64,000 bases of DNA from Natrinema altunense (GCF_000731985.1 NZ_JNCS01000001.1:62001-126000); one strand, 5' to 3'; counted from the stretch's first letter, positions 8,607-17,854 are shown. Notes: generated by a model from the letters alone, not told the origin. A program made the numbers and translations.

Positions 8607-9680
8607 ATGTCAATGCAGGCTGTCGTACTCGAAGAATTCCAAGAACCGCTCGAAGTACAAGAGGTCGACCGGCCGGAACTGGAACCCCACGGCGTGGTTG
8701 CGAAGGTCGAGGGCTGTGGTGTCTGCCGGAGCGACTGGCACTGCTGGCAGGGTGACTGGGACTGGTTCGGCTACCGGCCCGACCCGCCGCACATCCTGGG
8801 TCACGAACCGACAGGGACGGTCATCGAAGTGGGAGACGAAGTCGAGAACGTCGAGGAGGGCCAGGAGATCGCCATCCCGTTCAACTTCGCATGCGGGAAG
8901 TGTTCCCTCTGCCGCAACGGGCGGGAGAATATCTGTGAAAACCACATCGGACTCGGCTTCATGAACGAGGCACCCGGCGCGTTCGCGGAGGAGGTTCACA
9001 TCCCCAACGGAGACATCAACGCCGTCCCGCTTCCGGACGGAATCGACGCCGAGACCGCCGCCGGCTGTGGCTGTCGGTTTATGACTTCCTACCACGGGAT
9101 GGCTCATCAGGGTGACGTTGGCAACGGTGAAGACGTGGTCATACACGGCTGTGGAGGTATCGGCCTCTCTGCAATACACATTGCAAATGCACTGGGGGCA
9201 AACGTCATCGGCGTCGATCTGATGGACCAAAAACTCACCCGTGCCGAGGACCTCGGCGCGGTGGCGACGGTCAACGCGGCCGAGGTCGACGACCCCGCAA
9301 AGGAGGTCAGGGACATAACCGACGGCGGTGCAGATGTCTCCGTCGACGCGCTGGGAATCGAGACGACCTGCCGAAACGCGGTCGACTCGCTCGGGAAAGG
9401 CGGCCGCCACGTCCAGATCGGACTTACCACCAGCGACGAACAGGGCGAGATTCCGCTCCCGACCGACGAGTTCGTCGCGAAGGAAATAGAGTTCGTCGGC
9501 TCGCTCGGTCTACAGCCGTCTCGATACTCGGAGATGCTCGATATGATCGACACCGGCAAACTCGATCCAACGGCGTTGGTCGAAGACACGATCGACATTC
9601 ATCAAGTCCCAGATGAACTCGAGGCGATGACCGAGTTCAACACCGTCGGTATTCCGATCTGTAACGACTTCAGTAGCTAA
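8607..9680 (+). CDS. zinc-dependent alcohol dehydrogenase
   Basis: 357 residues from ATG 8607 (MSMQAVVLEE); a GTG 15 bases earlier is in frame but lies too close to the predicted transcription start. MDR-family features: catalytic zinc ligands in GCGVCRSDWH and GHE, structural-zinc cluster FACGKCSLCRNGRENIC with four Cys, Rossmann motif HGCGGIGLSA near residue 175, and an acidic residue after strand 2 (GVDLMD) that favours NAD. It oxidises or reduces alcohols and aldehydes in the cytosol. The promoter carries a short palindrome, so the gene is probably regulated. Confidence 0.9.
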   Translation: MSMQAVVLEEFQEPLEVQEVDRPELEPHGVVAKVEGCGVCRSDWHCWQGDWDWFGYRPDPPHILGHEPTGTVIEVGDEVENVEEGQEIAIPFNFACGKCSLCRNGRENICENHIGLGFMNEAPGAFAEEVHIPNGDINAVPLPDGIDAETAAGCGCRFMTSYHGMAHQGDVGNGEDVVIHGCGGIGLSAIHIANALGANVIGVDLMDQKLTRAEDLGAVATVNAAEVDDPAKEVRDITDGGADVSVDALGIETTCRNAVDSLGKGGRHVQIGLTTSDEQGEIPLPTDEFVAKEIEFVGSLGLQPSRYSEMLDMIDTGKLDPTALVEDTIDIHQVPDELEAMTEFNTVGIPICNDFSS

Positions 9681-9781
9681 CCCGCACACTTCTTTTGCTC
9701 GGATTCGAACATATTCGCGAACTGGTCTCTGCTCGGACGCTCGATTTCTCAGTGGCTACTATAGCGAACGGGGAACGATGC

Positions 9782-9940
9782 TCAGCGAGGTGTCCGTCTC
9801 CGGTCCTCATCGTCTCCGTATAGCCAATACAGAACCAAACCCAGTACTGCTTCGAGTGGGCCGATAAATACTGCTACGAGCAAGAAGAGGAAGTACACGA
9901 GGAGACCGAATACGCTCCCGGTGGAAGATGTAGTGCCCAT
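9782..9940 (-). CDS. small two-helix membrane protein (52 aa)
   Basis: ATG at 9938-9940, stop at 9782-9784. After a short polar head (MGTTSSTGS) there are two hydrophobic stretches, residues 10-27 and 29-41, then a charged tail (DDEDRRRTPR). A TATA-like CCTATTATCC lies about 30 bases upstream on the minus strand. It looks like a real haloarchaeal microprotein of the membrane; function unknown. Downstream of the dehydrogenase and convergent with it. Confidence 0.6.
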   Translation of the reverse strand: MGTTSSTGSVFGLLVYFLFLLVAVFIGPLEAVLGLVLYWLYGDDEDRRRTPR

Positions 9941-10146
9941 ATTTACAATTGTGATCGTTTGGATAATAGGTGGTTCGGAACAACAGATACGCAGTCGTCA
10001 GCGATCGGCTGTCTCATGCTACGATATGTCCGAAGAAGGGTTCAATAGAGTTAGTCACACGTACTTCACCGATACTGACCGCACAATTGTCTTACCCCCG
10101 TTGGGGCATCGCTGGTCGGTCGTATCCAAACCGCCCAACCGATCAG

Positions 10147-10257
10147 TATCCTAACGTTCTTTAGGATAGATTGCGTAACACACAGACGCGCACGAAAGTG
10201 CGCAAGAGCCGGAGTGCTAGGTTGGAGCCCCACTCCGGCTCACCCACTCGCCCCCGC
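10147..10257. repeat. cluster of perfect hairpins, possible structured RNA or IS end
   Basis: Three perfect inverted repeats follow one another: TATCCTAA/TTAGGATA (10147-10154 and 10161-10168, 6-nt loop), GCGCAC-GAAA-GTGCGC (10188-10203, a GNRA tetraloop) and AGCCGGAGTG/CACTCCGGCT (10207-10216 and 10231-10240, 14-nt loop); a weaker CCCGC/GCGGG follows near 10253. No protein frame in 10000-10390 looks coding. The arrangement recalls the structured right end of IS200/IS605 (tnpB) elements, or a stand-alone small RNA; no transposase remnant was recognised. Confidence 0.45.
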
Positions 10258-10391
10258 GTAGCGGGAGCAATCCACCATTGGCGTTGGCGAAATAAAGACC
10301 TGCCGACGTGCCGCCGACCCAGTCGTAGCCGTCGCTGCGCCTCTCGCTGGATCGCGTTCCGCTCCGTCGGGGCCTGTACACGGAGCTACAC

Positions 10392-10568
10392 ATGGTTTCG
10401 AACGTTACGATCCACTGCGACTGCGGTACCGATATCCACACGACGACTGCCGATCCGGCGACGTGTCCGGACTGCGAGGCAGCGTTCGCACTGACAGTCA
10501 TCGAACTCCCCGAGAATCACGATGCATTCAGCACTCACAACGGCTCTCGCTCGTATCGCGGCCCGTAA
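10392..10568 (+). CDS. small zinc-ribbon-like protein (58 aa)
   Basis: ATG 10392, TAA 10566-10568. The first 30 residues hold HCDCG and, 13 residues on, CPDC, a four-cysteine pattern fitting a minimal zinc knuckle; the tail is polar. It overlaps the following HalOD1 frame by 47 bases in another frame, so either both are translated or this reading ends in overlap by chance. The Cys spacing makes a chance frame unlikely. Function unknown. Confidence 0.5.
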   Translation: MVSNVTIHCDCGTDIHTTTADPATCPDCEAAFALTVIELPENHDAFSTHNGSRSYRGP

Positions 10569-10740
10569 GAGCTGCGACCGAGCGGCGTTGCCACCGCTGT
10601 ACGACGCGATCGATCCCGAGGCCCTGACCGCCGTCCTCGAGTCGGACGCGGCCGTGACTGTCCGGTTCGAGTACGCGGGCTATCGCGTCGTGATCGGTCC
10701 CGAACCCGACGAGGTGACGGTACGCGACCCGGATCGGTAA
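10522..10740 (+). CDS. HalOD1 output-domain protein
   Basis: 72 residues that match the small haloarchaeal HalOD1 domain: a helical head ending PPLYDAIDPEALTAVLES, then VTVRFEYAGYRVVIGPEPDEVTV, the typical beta part. HalOD1 proteins are small output or sensor modules of unknown mechanism found in many copies in haloarchaea. Followed by a strong 20-bp palindrome that probably ends the transcript. Confidence 0.75.
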   Translation: MHSALTTALARIAARKSCDRAALPPLYDAIDPEALTAVLESDAAVTVRFEYAGYRVVIGPEPDEVTVRDPDR

Positions 10741-10751
10741 CCGTCACCGAT

Positions 10752-10771
10752 TCGGCCGCTCGAGCGGCCGA
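10752..10771 (+). terminator. 20-bp perfect palindrome after HalOD1 gene
   Basis: TCGGCCGCTC followed by its exact reverse complement GAGCGGCCGA begins 11 bases after the HalOD1 stop. A hairpin here would separate HalOD1 from the acyl-CoA operon at 10893. No T-run follows, so it may act as a processing or attenuation hairpin instead. Confidence 0.4.
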
Positions 10772-10892
10772 TCGTTACCGACGTTCGGCTCAAACTCGAA
10801 TCGACGTACGCGCTGTACAACGCTGGAAAACGGACTTAACATTGCTAATCCGGTTCGGTGGTATTAAGACCGTCCCGATAGAGCACACGACC

Positions 10893-12845
10893 ATGTCACT
10901 CGAACGCATTGACCGCGTTGCCGTTCTCGGCGCGGGGAACATGGGACACGGGATCACCGAAGTAACCGCGTTGGCCGGCTACGACGTCACGATGCGCGAC
11001 ATCAAAGACGAGTTCGTCGAGGACGGCTACGAGTCCATCGAGTGGAGTCTACAGAAACTCGAGGACAAGGAGATGATCGACGAATCGGCCGACGAGGTCC
11101 TCTCGCGAATCGAGACGACGACGGACCTCGAAACGGCCGTCGCCGACGCCGACCTCGTCATTGAGGCCGCACCCGAGGACCTCGACCTGAAACACGACAT
11201 CTTCACCGATCTCGAGGAGTACACCAGCGGCGACACGCTGCTGGCGACGAACACCTCGAGTCTGCCGATTTCCGACATCGCGGAAGCGGTCGACACGCCC
11301 GAGCGCGTGCTCGGACTGCACTTTTTCAACCCGCCCGTCAAGATGGACTTGGTCGAGGTCATCTACGGCGAGGACACCAGCGACGAGGCTGCCGAGGCCG
11401 GCTACGAGTGGGTCGAGTCGATCGGCAAGACGCCGATCTACGTCCGCAAGGACGTCCGCGGTTTCGTCGTCAACACGATCGTCGGTCCGTTCGGCGGCGA
11501 ACCCGCGTTCATGGTCTCGAACGACGAGGCGACGATCCGCGAGGCCGACGCGACGATGGCCCACGAGCGGGGCTACCCGATGGGGCCGTTCGAACTCGGC
11601 GACCTCACCGGAATCGACGTCGGCTACCACGTCCGCAAGGAGGGTGACAGTCCGATCCCGCCGATTACGGAGGCGAAAGTCGAGGCCGGCGATCTCGGCC
11701 AGAAGACCGGCAAGGGCTTCTACGACTACGAGGACGGCGACGGTGCCGATTACGAACCCGAGGACGCGGGCGACTTCGACTGGCTCCGCGTCGAGGCCCG
11801 CATGATCAACCGCGCCGCGTTCCTCGTCGGCGAGGACGTCGCGACCCCCGAAGAGGTCGACACCGGGGTCCAGCTCGGGCTGGGCTTCCCCGAGGGCATC
11901 TGCCGACGCGGCGACAAGATCGGCCTCGATACGGTCCTCGAGAAACTCGAGACGCTCTACAAGGAGACGGGCGCGGACCGCTTCAAGCCCCACCCATACC
12001 TCGAGCAACTCGTCGCGGAGGGCAAAACCGGCGAGGACGCCGGCGCTGGCTTCTACGACTACGCCGACGACGAACTCGGTCCCTACCACGACCTGAACTA
12101 CGAACTCGAGGACGGCGTCCTGCAGGTCGAACTCGACCGGCCGTCCCGAATGAACGCGCTGTCCGCGGACCTGCTCTCCGAGATCGACGACCTGTTCTCC
12201 TCGGTCGACACCGACGAGGTTCGGGTCGCGACGATCGAAGGGAGCGGCGACCGCGCGTTCAGCGCCGGCGCGGACATCTCCGGGTTCGCCGACGCGAACC
12301 CGACCGACCTGATGGACGTCTCGCCCGGCTTCGAGACGGTCAACGACTTCCCGCGGCCCGTCCTCGCGAAGATCGACGGTTTCTGTCTCGGTGGCGGCCT
12401 CGAACTCGCGTTGGCCTGCGACCTGCGGATCGCGACCGAACGGTCGTCGTTCGGTGCGCCCGAGATCGGCCTCGGCCTGATCCCCGGCGGCGGCGGCACC
12501 CAGCGACTCACCCGCATCCTCGGCGAGACCCGCGCGAAAGAACTGGTCTTCCGCGGCAACCACATCGACGCCGACCGCGCCGCGGACTGGGGACTGATCA
12601 ACCGCTCGGTCGAGCGCGAGGACTTCGACGACACCGTCGCGGAGTTCCTCGAGGACCTGCGGTCGGGTCCGCCGATCGGCCTCAAGGTCGCCAAGAAGGT
12701 CATGAACGAGGGCCAAGACGCCAGCCTCGACGCCGCACTCGCCATGGAGAGCCAGGGCTTTGGCCTCCTCTCGAGCACCGACGACGTGCTGGAAGGGACC
12801 GCTGCGTTCGCCGAGGACCGCGAGCCCGAATTTGAGGGCAAGTAA
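10893..12845 (+). CDS. 3-hydroxyacyl-CoA dehydrogenase / enoyl-CoA hydratase fusion
   Basis: 650 residues from ATG 10893 (MSLERIDRVAVLG). TATTAAG at 10862-10868 sits about 28 bases upstream, giving a leaderless start. Order is dehydrogenase first: NAD motif GAGNMGHG at residues 13-20, then LHFFNPPVKMDLVEV, then a helical C-domain. The crotonase domain follows from about residue 395, with oxyanion-hole segments SAGADISGF and CLGGGLELALACD, and PEIGLGLIPGGGGTQRL holding the catalytic Glu. It catalyses two successive steps of fatty-acid beta-oxidation. This dehydrogenase-first order is the archaeal type, reversed from FadB/FadJ. Operonic with the thioesterase. Confidence 0.93.
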   Translation: MSLERIDRVAVLGAGNMGHGITEVTALAGYDVTMRDIKDEFVEDGYESIEWSLQKLEDKEMIDESADEVLSRIETTTDLETAVADADLVIEAAPEDLDLKHDIFTDLEEYTSGDTLLATNTSSLPISDIAEAVDTPERVLGLHFFNPPVKMDLVEVIYGEDTSDEAAEAGYEWVESIGKTPIYVRKDVRGFVVNTIVGPFGGEPAFMVSNDEATIREADATMAHERGYPMGPFELGDLTGIDVGYHVRKEGDSPIPPITEAKVEAGDLGQKTGKGFYDYEDGDGADYEPEDAGDFDWLRVEARMINRAAFLVGEDVATPEEVDTGVQLGLGFPEGICRRGDKIGLDTVLEKLETLYKETGADRFKPHPYLEQLVAEGKTGEDAGAGFYDYADDELGPYHDLNYELEDGVLQVELDRPSRMNALSADLLSEIDDLFSSVDTDEVRVATIEGSGDRAFSAGADISGFADANPTDLMDVSPGFETVNDFPRPVLAKIDGFCLGGGLELALACDLRIATERSSFGAPEIGLGLIPGGGGTQRLTRILGETRAKELVFRGNHIDADRAADWGLINRSVEREDFDDTVAEFLEDLRSGPPIGLKVAKKVMNEGQDASLDAALAMESQGFGLLSSTDDVLEGTAAFAEDREPEFEGK

Positions 12846-12848
12846 CAC

Positions 12849-13304
12849 ATGCCCGACGGACCGGCCGAGGCGTCGGACTGGCCGGAATGGGAGTCGTTCG
12901 TCCGCCGTCACGGCTACCTGTCGTGGCTCGACCTCGAGGTCGAACACCTCGAGAACGGCCGCGCGGTCCTGGTGATCGAACAGGATGAGGCCTTCGAGAA
13001 CCCGGTCGGAACCGACGGACACGATCCGGTCCACGGCGGCATCGTCGCGACGCTGATCGACACCGCGAGCGCGTTCGCCCTGCGGAGCACGTTCGACGAC
13101 CCCGGCGAGGCTTATCTCACGACGACGGATCTCAACGTCTCGTACCTGCGGCCGGCGACCGGCGACCTGCGCGCCGTCGCGGACGTGCTCCGGGCCGGCG
13201 GGTCGACCGGCGTCACCGACGTGACCGTCGAGGGGGCCGACGGCGAGGCTGCTGTCGGTCGGACCACCTATCGGCTGTTCCGCGACGGACTCGACGGCGA
13301 CTGA
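12849..13304 (+). CDS. PaaI-family hotdog thioesterase
   Basis: 151 residues. Hotdog signature HGGIVATLIDTASAFAL (HGG plus central helix) near residue 59, then TTTDLNVSYLRPATGDL and GVTDVTVEGADG strands. PaaI-like enzymes hydrolyse acyl- or aryl-CoA thioesters and often relieve CoA trapping. The ATG lies four bases after the stop of the beta-oxidation fusion, so the two are surely co-transcribed. Confidence 0.88.
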   Translation: MPDGPAEASDWPEWESFVRRHGYLSWLDLEVEHLENGRAVLVIEQDEAFENPVGTDGHDPVHGGIVATLIDTASAFALRSTFDDPGEAYLTTTDLNVSYLRPATGDLRAVADVLRAGGSTGVTDVTVEGADGEAAVGRTTYRLFRDGLDGD

Positions 13305-13328
13305 TCGGTCACCTCGAGTCAGTGCTCA

Positions 13329-13348
13329 CGAGGGCGGCCGCGCCCTCG
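13329..13348. terminator. bidirectional hairpin between convergent genes
   Basis: CGAGGGCG, loop GCCG, CGCCCTCG: an 8-bp GC-rich stem between the thioesterase stop (13304, plus) and the regulator stop (13393, minus). Its place between convergent stops suggests a shared terminator. Confidence 0.4.
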
Positions 13349-13392
13349 CGTGAACGGCGACCGATCGGCGACCGGACACCGGCGGGGAGCGA

Positions 13393-13917
13393 TCACCGAT
13401 CGTTACGCTCCTCGCCGAGTTCCCCGAAGATTCGCGGATCGGTCTGAAACTTGAGGACGTTGTGGACCGCCGAGTTTCGAATGTTCGAGATGACCTCCCC
13501 GTAGTCCCGATAACAGTCGTGAATCCACCGGGAGATCTCCTGGCGGTCGCGGAACATCATCACCGTCTTCCACTGGTACTCCCCGTCCGAGAGGAAGAAA
13601 AACAGTGTGTGTTTGTCCGTCTTGATGTGCTCCATCGCCTCGCGCCAGTTGTCGGCGAAGTGTTCGGGGTTGAACTTGAATTCGAACAGCGCGAAGATGT
13701 AGTACTCCTCGTTGGGGATGATCGCCTCGCGGAAGACGCCCTCGTCGCGCATCCGCCGAATCGACTCGCTGACGGTGACGTGGGAGACGTCGATCCCGTA
13801 CTCCGATTCGAGGACCTGCGTGAGTTCCCGTGATGACAACTGTGGATCGTTCGAGAGCTCGCTGAGGATCGCGATGTCGCGATCCTTGAACTCCCAGTCT
13901 GGTGATTCGTCGCTCAT
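13393..13917 (-). CDS. winged-helix transcriptional regulator (Lrp-like head)
   Basis: 174 residues from ATG 13917 (MSDESPDWEFKDRD). The first 70 residues form a winged helix: DRDIAILSELSNDPQLSSRELTQ, then VSHVTVSESIRRMRDEGVF as recognition helix and wing. The C-terminal part (FFFLSDGEYQWKTVMMFRD) is a haloarchaeal effector domain without a known ligand. It lies tail-to-tail with the beta-oxidation operon and just downstream of the dehalogenase-like hydrolase on the same strand (29 bases), so it may be co-transcribed with that hydrolase. Confidence 0.85.
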   Translation of the reverse strand: MSDESPDWEFKDRDIAILSELSNDPQLSSRELTQVLESEYGIDVSHVTVSESIRRMRDEGVFREAIIPNEEYYIFALFEFKFNPEHFADNWREAMEHIKTDKHTLFFFLSDGEYQWKTVMMFRDRQEISRWIHDCYRDYGEVISNIRNSAVHNVLKFQTDPRIFGELGEERNDR

Positions 13918-13946
13918 GCTATCGTGACAGTTGTGGCGGCATGATG

Positions 13947-14801
13947 TTACGCTTGCGCTCCGGCAAGGAACTCGCGAAGGTGGTCGGCGTAGGCAGTCGG
14001 TCGATCCGCCGGCACCCAGTGATAGGCGTCCGACAGCGGTTCGAGCGTGGCGTCCGTGATGTCCGTGGCCAGTCGCTCGGCGTAATCGTAGGGCTGCATC
14101 ACGTCGTCTGCGCCCCACAACAACAGCGTCTCGGCCGTGATCGCGCCGTAATCGATCTCGGTCGTGTGGTTCGTGTTCGTCGAGACGGCGTTGCGGACGA
14201 GCGAGACGTGTCCCGCGTCGGTCAGCCACGGCGCTTTCATGCCGTCGACGAACGCGGGATCGGCCTCGCCGTAGGTCCCGTCGACGAACGCCGCATCGAG
14301 TCGCTCCTCGAGTGCCGCGCGCTCGAGGTCGGCGGTCGAGGGGAGGCCCAGCGTCGAGACGAATTCAACGGGCCAGGAGTCATAACAGACGGCGTTCGAG
14401 AGGACGAGCTTGGCGACCCGGTCGGGGTTGTGTGCGGCGAAGCGCAGCGCGACGCCGCCGCCGATGTCGTGGGCGACGAGCATGATCTCCTCGATGCCGA
14501 GGTCGTCGAGGAGGGCTTCGAGGGCCGTCTCTTGAGCGCGGATCGAACGGTCGAAATCGTCGCTCATCGCGGAGTTCCCGTAGCCGACCATGTCGGGGGC
14601 GATCGTCCGACGGTCGTCGGCGACCGCCGGCACGATATCGCGCCAGAGGAACGACCAGGTCGGAATGCCGTGGAGGAAGACGACGGGCGGCTCCGTGCTG
14701 TCGTCGGGGCCGTCTTCGTGGTAGGCGACCGCGAGGTCGTGGCCGTCCACCGGGACCGTCGTCGACGACTGCTGCTCGGCCCAGGTTTCGTGGTCGACCA
14801 T
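13947..14801 (-). CDS. haloalkane-dehalogenase-like alpha/beta hydrolase
   Basis: 284 residues. HGIPTWSFLWR near residue 44 holds the oxyanion segment typical of haloalkane dehalogenases, and the nucleophile elbow is AHDIGGG near residue 108, with Asp instead of Ser. Catalytic His is in DAYHWVPADRP near the end. An Asp nucleophile points to dehalogenase, fluoroacetate-dehalogenase or epoxide-hydrolase chemistry through an ester intermediate; which one cannot be read. Probably in a two-gene unit with the downstream regulator. Confidence 0.87.
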   Translation of the reverse strand: MVDHETWAEQQSSTTVPVDGHDLAVAYHEDGPDDSTEPPVVFLHGIPTWSFLWRDIVPAVADDRRTIAPDMVGYGNSAMSDDFDRSIRAQETALEALLDDLGIEEIMLVAHDIGGGVALRFAAHNPDRVAKLVLSNAVCYDSWPVEFVSTLGLPSTADLERAALEERLDAAFVDGTYGEADPAFVDGMKAPWLTDAGHVSLVRNAVSTNTNHTTEIDYGAITAETLLLWGADDVMQPYDYAERLATDITDATLEPLSDAYHWVPADRPTAYADHLREFLAGAQA

Positions 14802-15070
14802 TCAGCGCCCTCCGTTCGCCGTGTCACCCGTCGAACGACGAGTCACGTCGGTCCACTGTCGATACGCGCGTCGACGCCCGGTTCGTGGGGTGCAGTCTCG
14901 CCTCACCATTGGTATCACATCGCTAGTTCAGTTTCCAACATGAAGTCTGTTTTGGGGAGTGTTACCGATGTTAACCGTCCAGCCCGATAGAACGGGACGG
15001 GGGACGCGAGCAGCCCGACCGATGGATACCGGCGGGAGTGACTCGGACGGGCGGCCCCGTTTCCGCGCGG

Positions 15071-17854
15071 CTATTCGTCGTCCGAGCCCCCCGTCAGTCC
15101 CGCCAGCGACTCGTCACCGATCTCCTCGAGGACGCGCTCGTGGAACGACTGGAGGGCGGCGCTCTCGTCTTCGGCGAGGACGACGTCGCTGGCCGACAGC
15201 GTGGCGAGGCCGAACGCCCGCGGCGTCGGCGAGTCGAGTTGCTGCCGCGAAACGTCGAGATCGCCGGCGTCGATCGCGCCGACGATGTCCTCGATCTCGC
15301 GGACGTTCAGTTTGTCCTCGAGAATCTCGCGGTAGGTCTCCTCGATCACCGCAAACTCCTCGAGTTCGTCCGCGAAGCCGAGCAACATCTCGCTCGAGAC
15401 CTGCTGTTCGCTCGCGGACTTCTCGTAGCCCTTGTAGCGTTTGAGGATCATCAGCGAGCGCGTCGCGTTGATCCGGAAGTACCGCTGGAGCAGGTCCGTC
15501 TCCGAGAGCGACGCCCGGAGGTCCGTTCGGACCTGCTCGGCCTCGAGATCGGCGATGATCCCGTCGATGTCGACTTTCCGGTTGAGCGGCATCGAGAGGA
15601 CGAAGCCGTTGTCCGCGACGGCCACGCGGACGTTCGCGGTCGCCTCCTGTGCACAGCGATAGGCCAGCAGCCGCGACAGGCCGTCGTTGACCCGGCGACC
15701 GTACGCCGAGTGGACGTAGTAGTGACGTTCGTACTCCGCTCGGTCCCGGACGACCTCGATGGCGAGGCGGTCGGGCGTGCTCACGCTCTCCGTGCCGGCG
15801 TATCGACACTGGTGGTCGAACAGACGGGCGATGGCCCGCACGCTGTCGTCGTCGAGGGGGAACTCCCGGAGCCACGCGCGGACCCGCGGCGGCCCGCCGG
15901 CCTCGTAGCGCTCGAGGAGTTCGTCCTGAAACGCGAGGATCTCCCGGCCGAGATCGGACGAGAGCGGCAGTCGCTCGGAGTACCACGAGGGAACGGTTGG
16001 GCGGGCGCTCGTGCGATCGACGTAGACCTTCGAACCCCGCCGGTAGCGGTACTCGAAGTTGCTCCCGCCGAGCACGAAGACGTCGCCTTTCTCCAGCGTA
16101 TCGAGGTACTGCTCGTCCAACTGGCCGACCCACTCGTCGCTCGCGCGCGTGTACACGTCGCAGGTGAACGAGTCCGGGATCGTCCCGATGTTGGTCATGT
16201 AGATGACCCGCGCGAGTCGGCCCCGTTTTCCGACCAGCGGTTCGCCGATGGGGAATTCCTCGTGGTGATGTTGGCCGTCGGGCGGGTCGTTCTCGTCGCG
16301 CCAGACCTTCGCGTAGACGTTTCGCTCCTCGAGCCCGGCGTACTCGGCGGTGAGATATCGCATCAGCGATTCGTACTCGTCCTCGCCGTAGTTTCGATAG
16401 GGGTCGGCCCGACGGAGGATGGCGGTCAGTTCGGCCTCGGGTCGGATCTCGGCGATCGCCATCCCGTAGACGTGCTGGGCCGCCACGTCCTGAGCGTTCT
16501 CGGGGATCGAGACCGAGTCGACGAACCCCTCGGTGGCTTTCTTGAGCATGACCGCACACTCGAGGAGTTCGTCGCGGTCGAGGGCGATCACGCGCCCGGT
16601 AACGGTCTGGCCGACCCGGTGGCCCGCACGGCCGATCCGCTGGAGCAGGGCGGCGACGGACTTCGGCGAGCCGACCTGGACGACGAGATCGACGTGGGGC
16701 ATGTCGATGCCCAACTCGAGGCTCGTCGAGGTGGTGACCACGTCGAGGTCGCCGTCTTTCAACCGGGCTTCGATCCCCTGTCGGACGTCCTTCGAGAGGC
16801 TGCCGTGGTGACAGCCGGAGTTGGCCTCGTCGTAGGCGTCGAACCGTTCCCTGAGGTTGTGGAGCACCCGTTCGGCCCCGGAACGCGTGTTCGTAAACAC
16901 CAGCGTGTTCGTGTGGTCCTGCACGTGTTCGTGGAGCATCCGATAGAATCGCTCCTGGACGACCTCACGGGGCGTGTTGATCAGGTCGTCGGTCGGACAC
17001 TCGAGTCGCATGTCGACCTCGCGGGCGAAGCGAGCGTCGACGATTTCGTAGTCGCGGGGATCGCCGCCCGGCTCCTCGCGGCCGACGAGGAACTCCGCCA
17101 CCCGCGAAAGGGGCTCGATCGTCGCCGAGCAGCCGATCCGCGTCAGGTCTCCCTCGGACATCGCCTCGAGTCGCTCGAGGCTGACCGCGAGGTGGGTGCC
17201 TCGCTTGCCCGCGGCCAGCGAGTGGATCTCGTCGACGATGACGTACTCGACGGTTCGGAGCTTCTCGCGGAACTTCGGCGAGTTCAGCAGGATCGCCAGC
17301 GTCTCGGGGGTCGTGTTGAGGATGTGGGGCGTCTCCTCGAGCATTCGCTGGCGGTCGCTCGAGGACGTGTCGCCGTGGCGAATCGCGTGCCGGATCTCCG
17401 CTATGGATTCCGCGCCGTCGTCTCGTTCGTCGACGATGCGTTCGATTCCGTCGAGGGGGACCTCGAGATTGCGGTGAATGTCGTTCGCGAGGGACTTCAG
17501 CGGCGAGACGTAGAGGCAGTAGACCGAGTTCTCGAGGCCGTCGTCGGCCTCCCGCGCCGTTCGATACAGATCGTTGATGATCGACGTGAAACTCGCGAGG
17601 GTCTTCCCGCTTCCCGTCGGCGCACAGACGAGCGTGTTCGTCCCCTCGTGAATCGTCGGGATCGCACCCCGCTGTGGCGGCGTAAAAAAGCCCTCGTGTT
17701 CGGGGACGAACTCGCCGAACTCATCGAGCCACCACTCCTGTACCGCGGGCTCGAGCAACTCGAACACGTCGCCGTCCTCGATGGCTACGTCGGCCGGATC
17801 GAAGGGGAGGTCGTCGTCGTCGACCGGCAACGCGAGGTGCTCGCTCCCGTCCAT
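15071..17854 (-). CDS. Lhr-type ATP-dependent helicase
   Basis: 927 residues from ATG 17854 (MDGSEHLALPVDD); upstream in-frame sequence does not look coding. SF2 motifs: Q-motif region FFTPPQRGAIP, Walker A CAPTGSGKT, Walker B IVDEIHSLA, motif III GCSATIEP, and in RecA2 TSTSLELGID and QRIGRAGHRVG. The long C-terminal region after about residue 480 contains the Lhr-core winged-helix and beta-barrel domain. Lhr helicases translocate 3'-5' on DNA and act in repair and recombination. Divergent from the secreted metallopeptidase. Confidence 0.92.
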   Translation of the reverse strand: MDGSEHLALPVDDDDLPFDPADVAIEDGDVFELLEPAVQEWWLDEFGEFVPEHEGFFTPPQRGAIPTIHEGTNTLVCAPTGSGKTLASFTSIINDLYRTAREADDGLENSVYCLYVSPLKSLANDIHRNLEVPLDGIERIVDERDDGAESIAEIRHAIRHGDTSSSDRQRMLEETPHILNTTPETLAILLNSPKFREKLRTVEYVIVDEIHSLAAGKRGTHLAVSLERLEAMSEGDLTRIGCSATIEPLSRVAEFLVGREEPGGDPRDYEIVDARFAREVDMRLECPTDDLINTPREVVQERFYRMLHEHVQDHTNTLVFTNTRSGAERVLHNLRERFDAYDEANSGCHHGSLSKDVRQGIEARLKDGDLDVVTTSTSLELGIDMPHVDLVVQVGSPKSVAALLQRIGRAGHRVGQTVTGRVIALDRDELLECAVMLKKATEGFVDSVSIPENAQDVAAQHVYGMAIAEIRPEAELTAILRRADPYRNYGEDEYESLMRYLTAEYAGLEERNVYAKVWRDENDPPDGQHHHEEFPIGEPLVGKRGRLARVIYMTNIGTIPDSFTCDVYTRASDEWVGQLDEQYLDTLEKGDVFVLGGSNFEYRYRRGSKVYVDRTSARPTVPSWYSERLPLSSDLGREILAFQDELLERYEAGGPPRVRAWLREFPLDDDSVRAIARLFDHQCRYAGTESVSTPDRLAIEVVRDRAEYERHYYVHSAYGRRVNDGLSRLLAYRCAQEATANVRVAVADNGFVLSMPLNRKVDIDGIIADLEAEQVRTDLRASLSETDLLQRYFRINATRSLMILKRYKGYEKSASEQQVSSEMLLGFADELEEFAVIEETYREILEDKLNVREIEDIVGAIDAGDLDVSRQQLDSPTPRAFGLATLSASDVVLAEDESAALQSFHERVLEEIGDESLAGLTGGSDDE

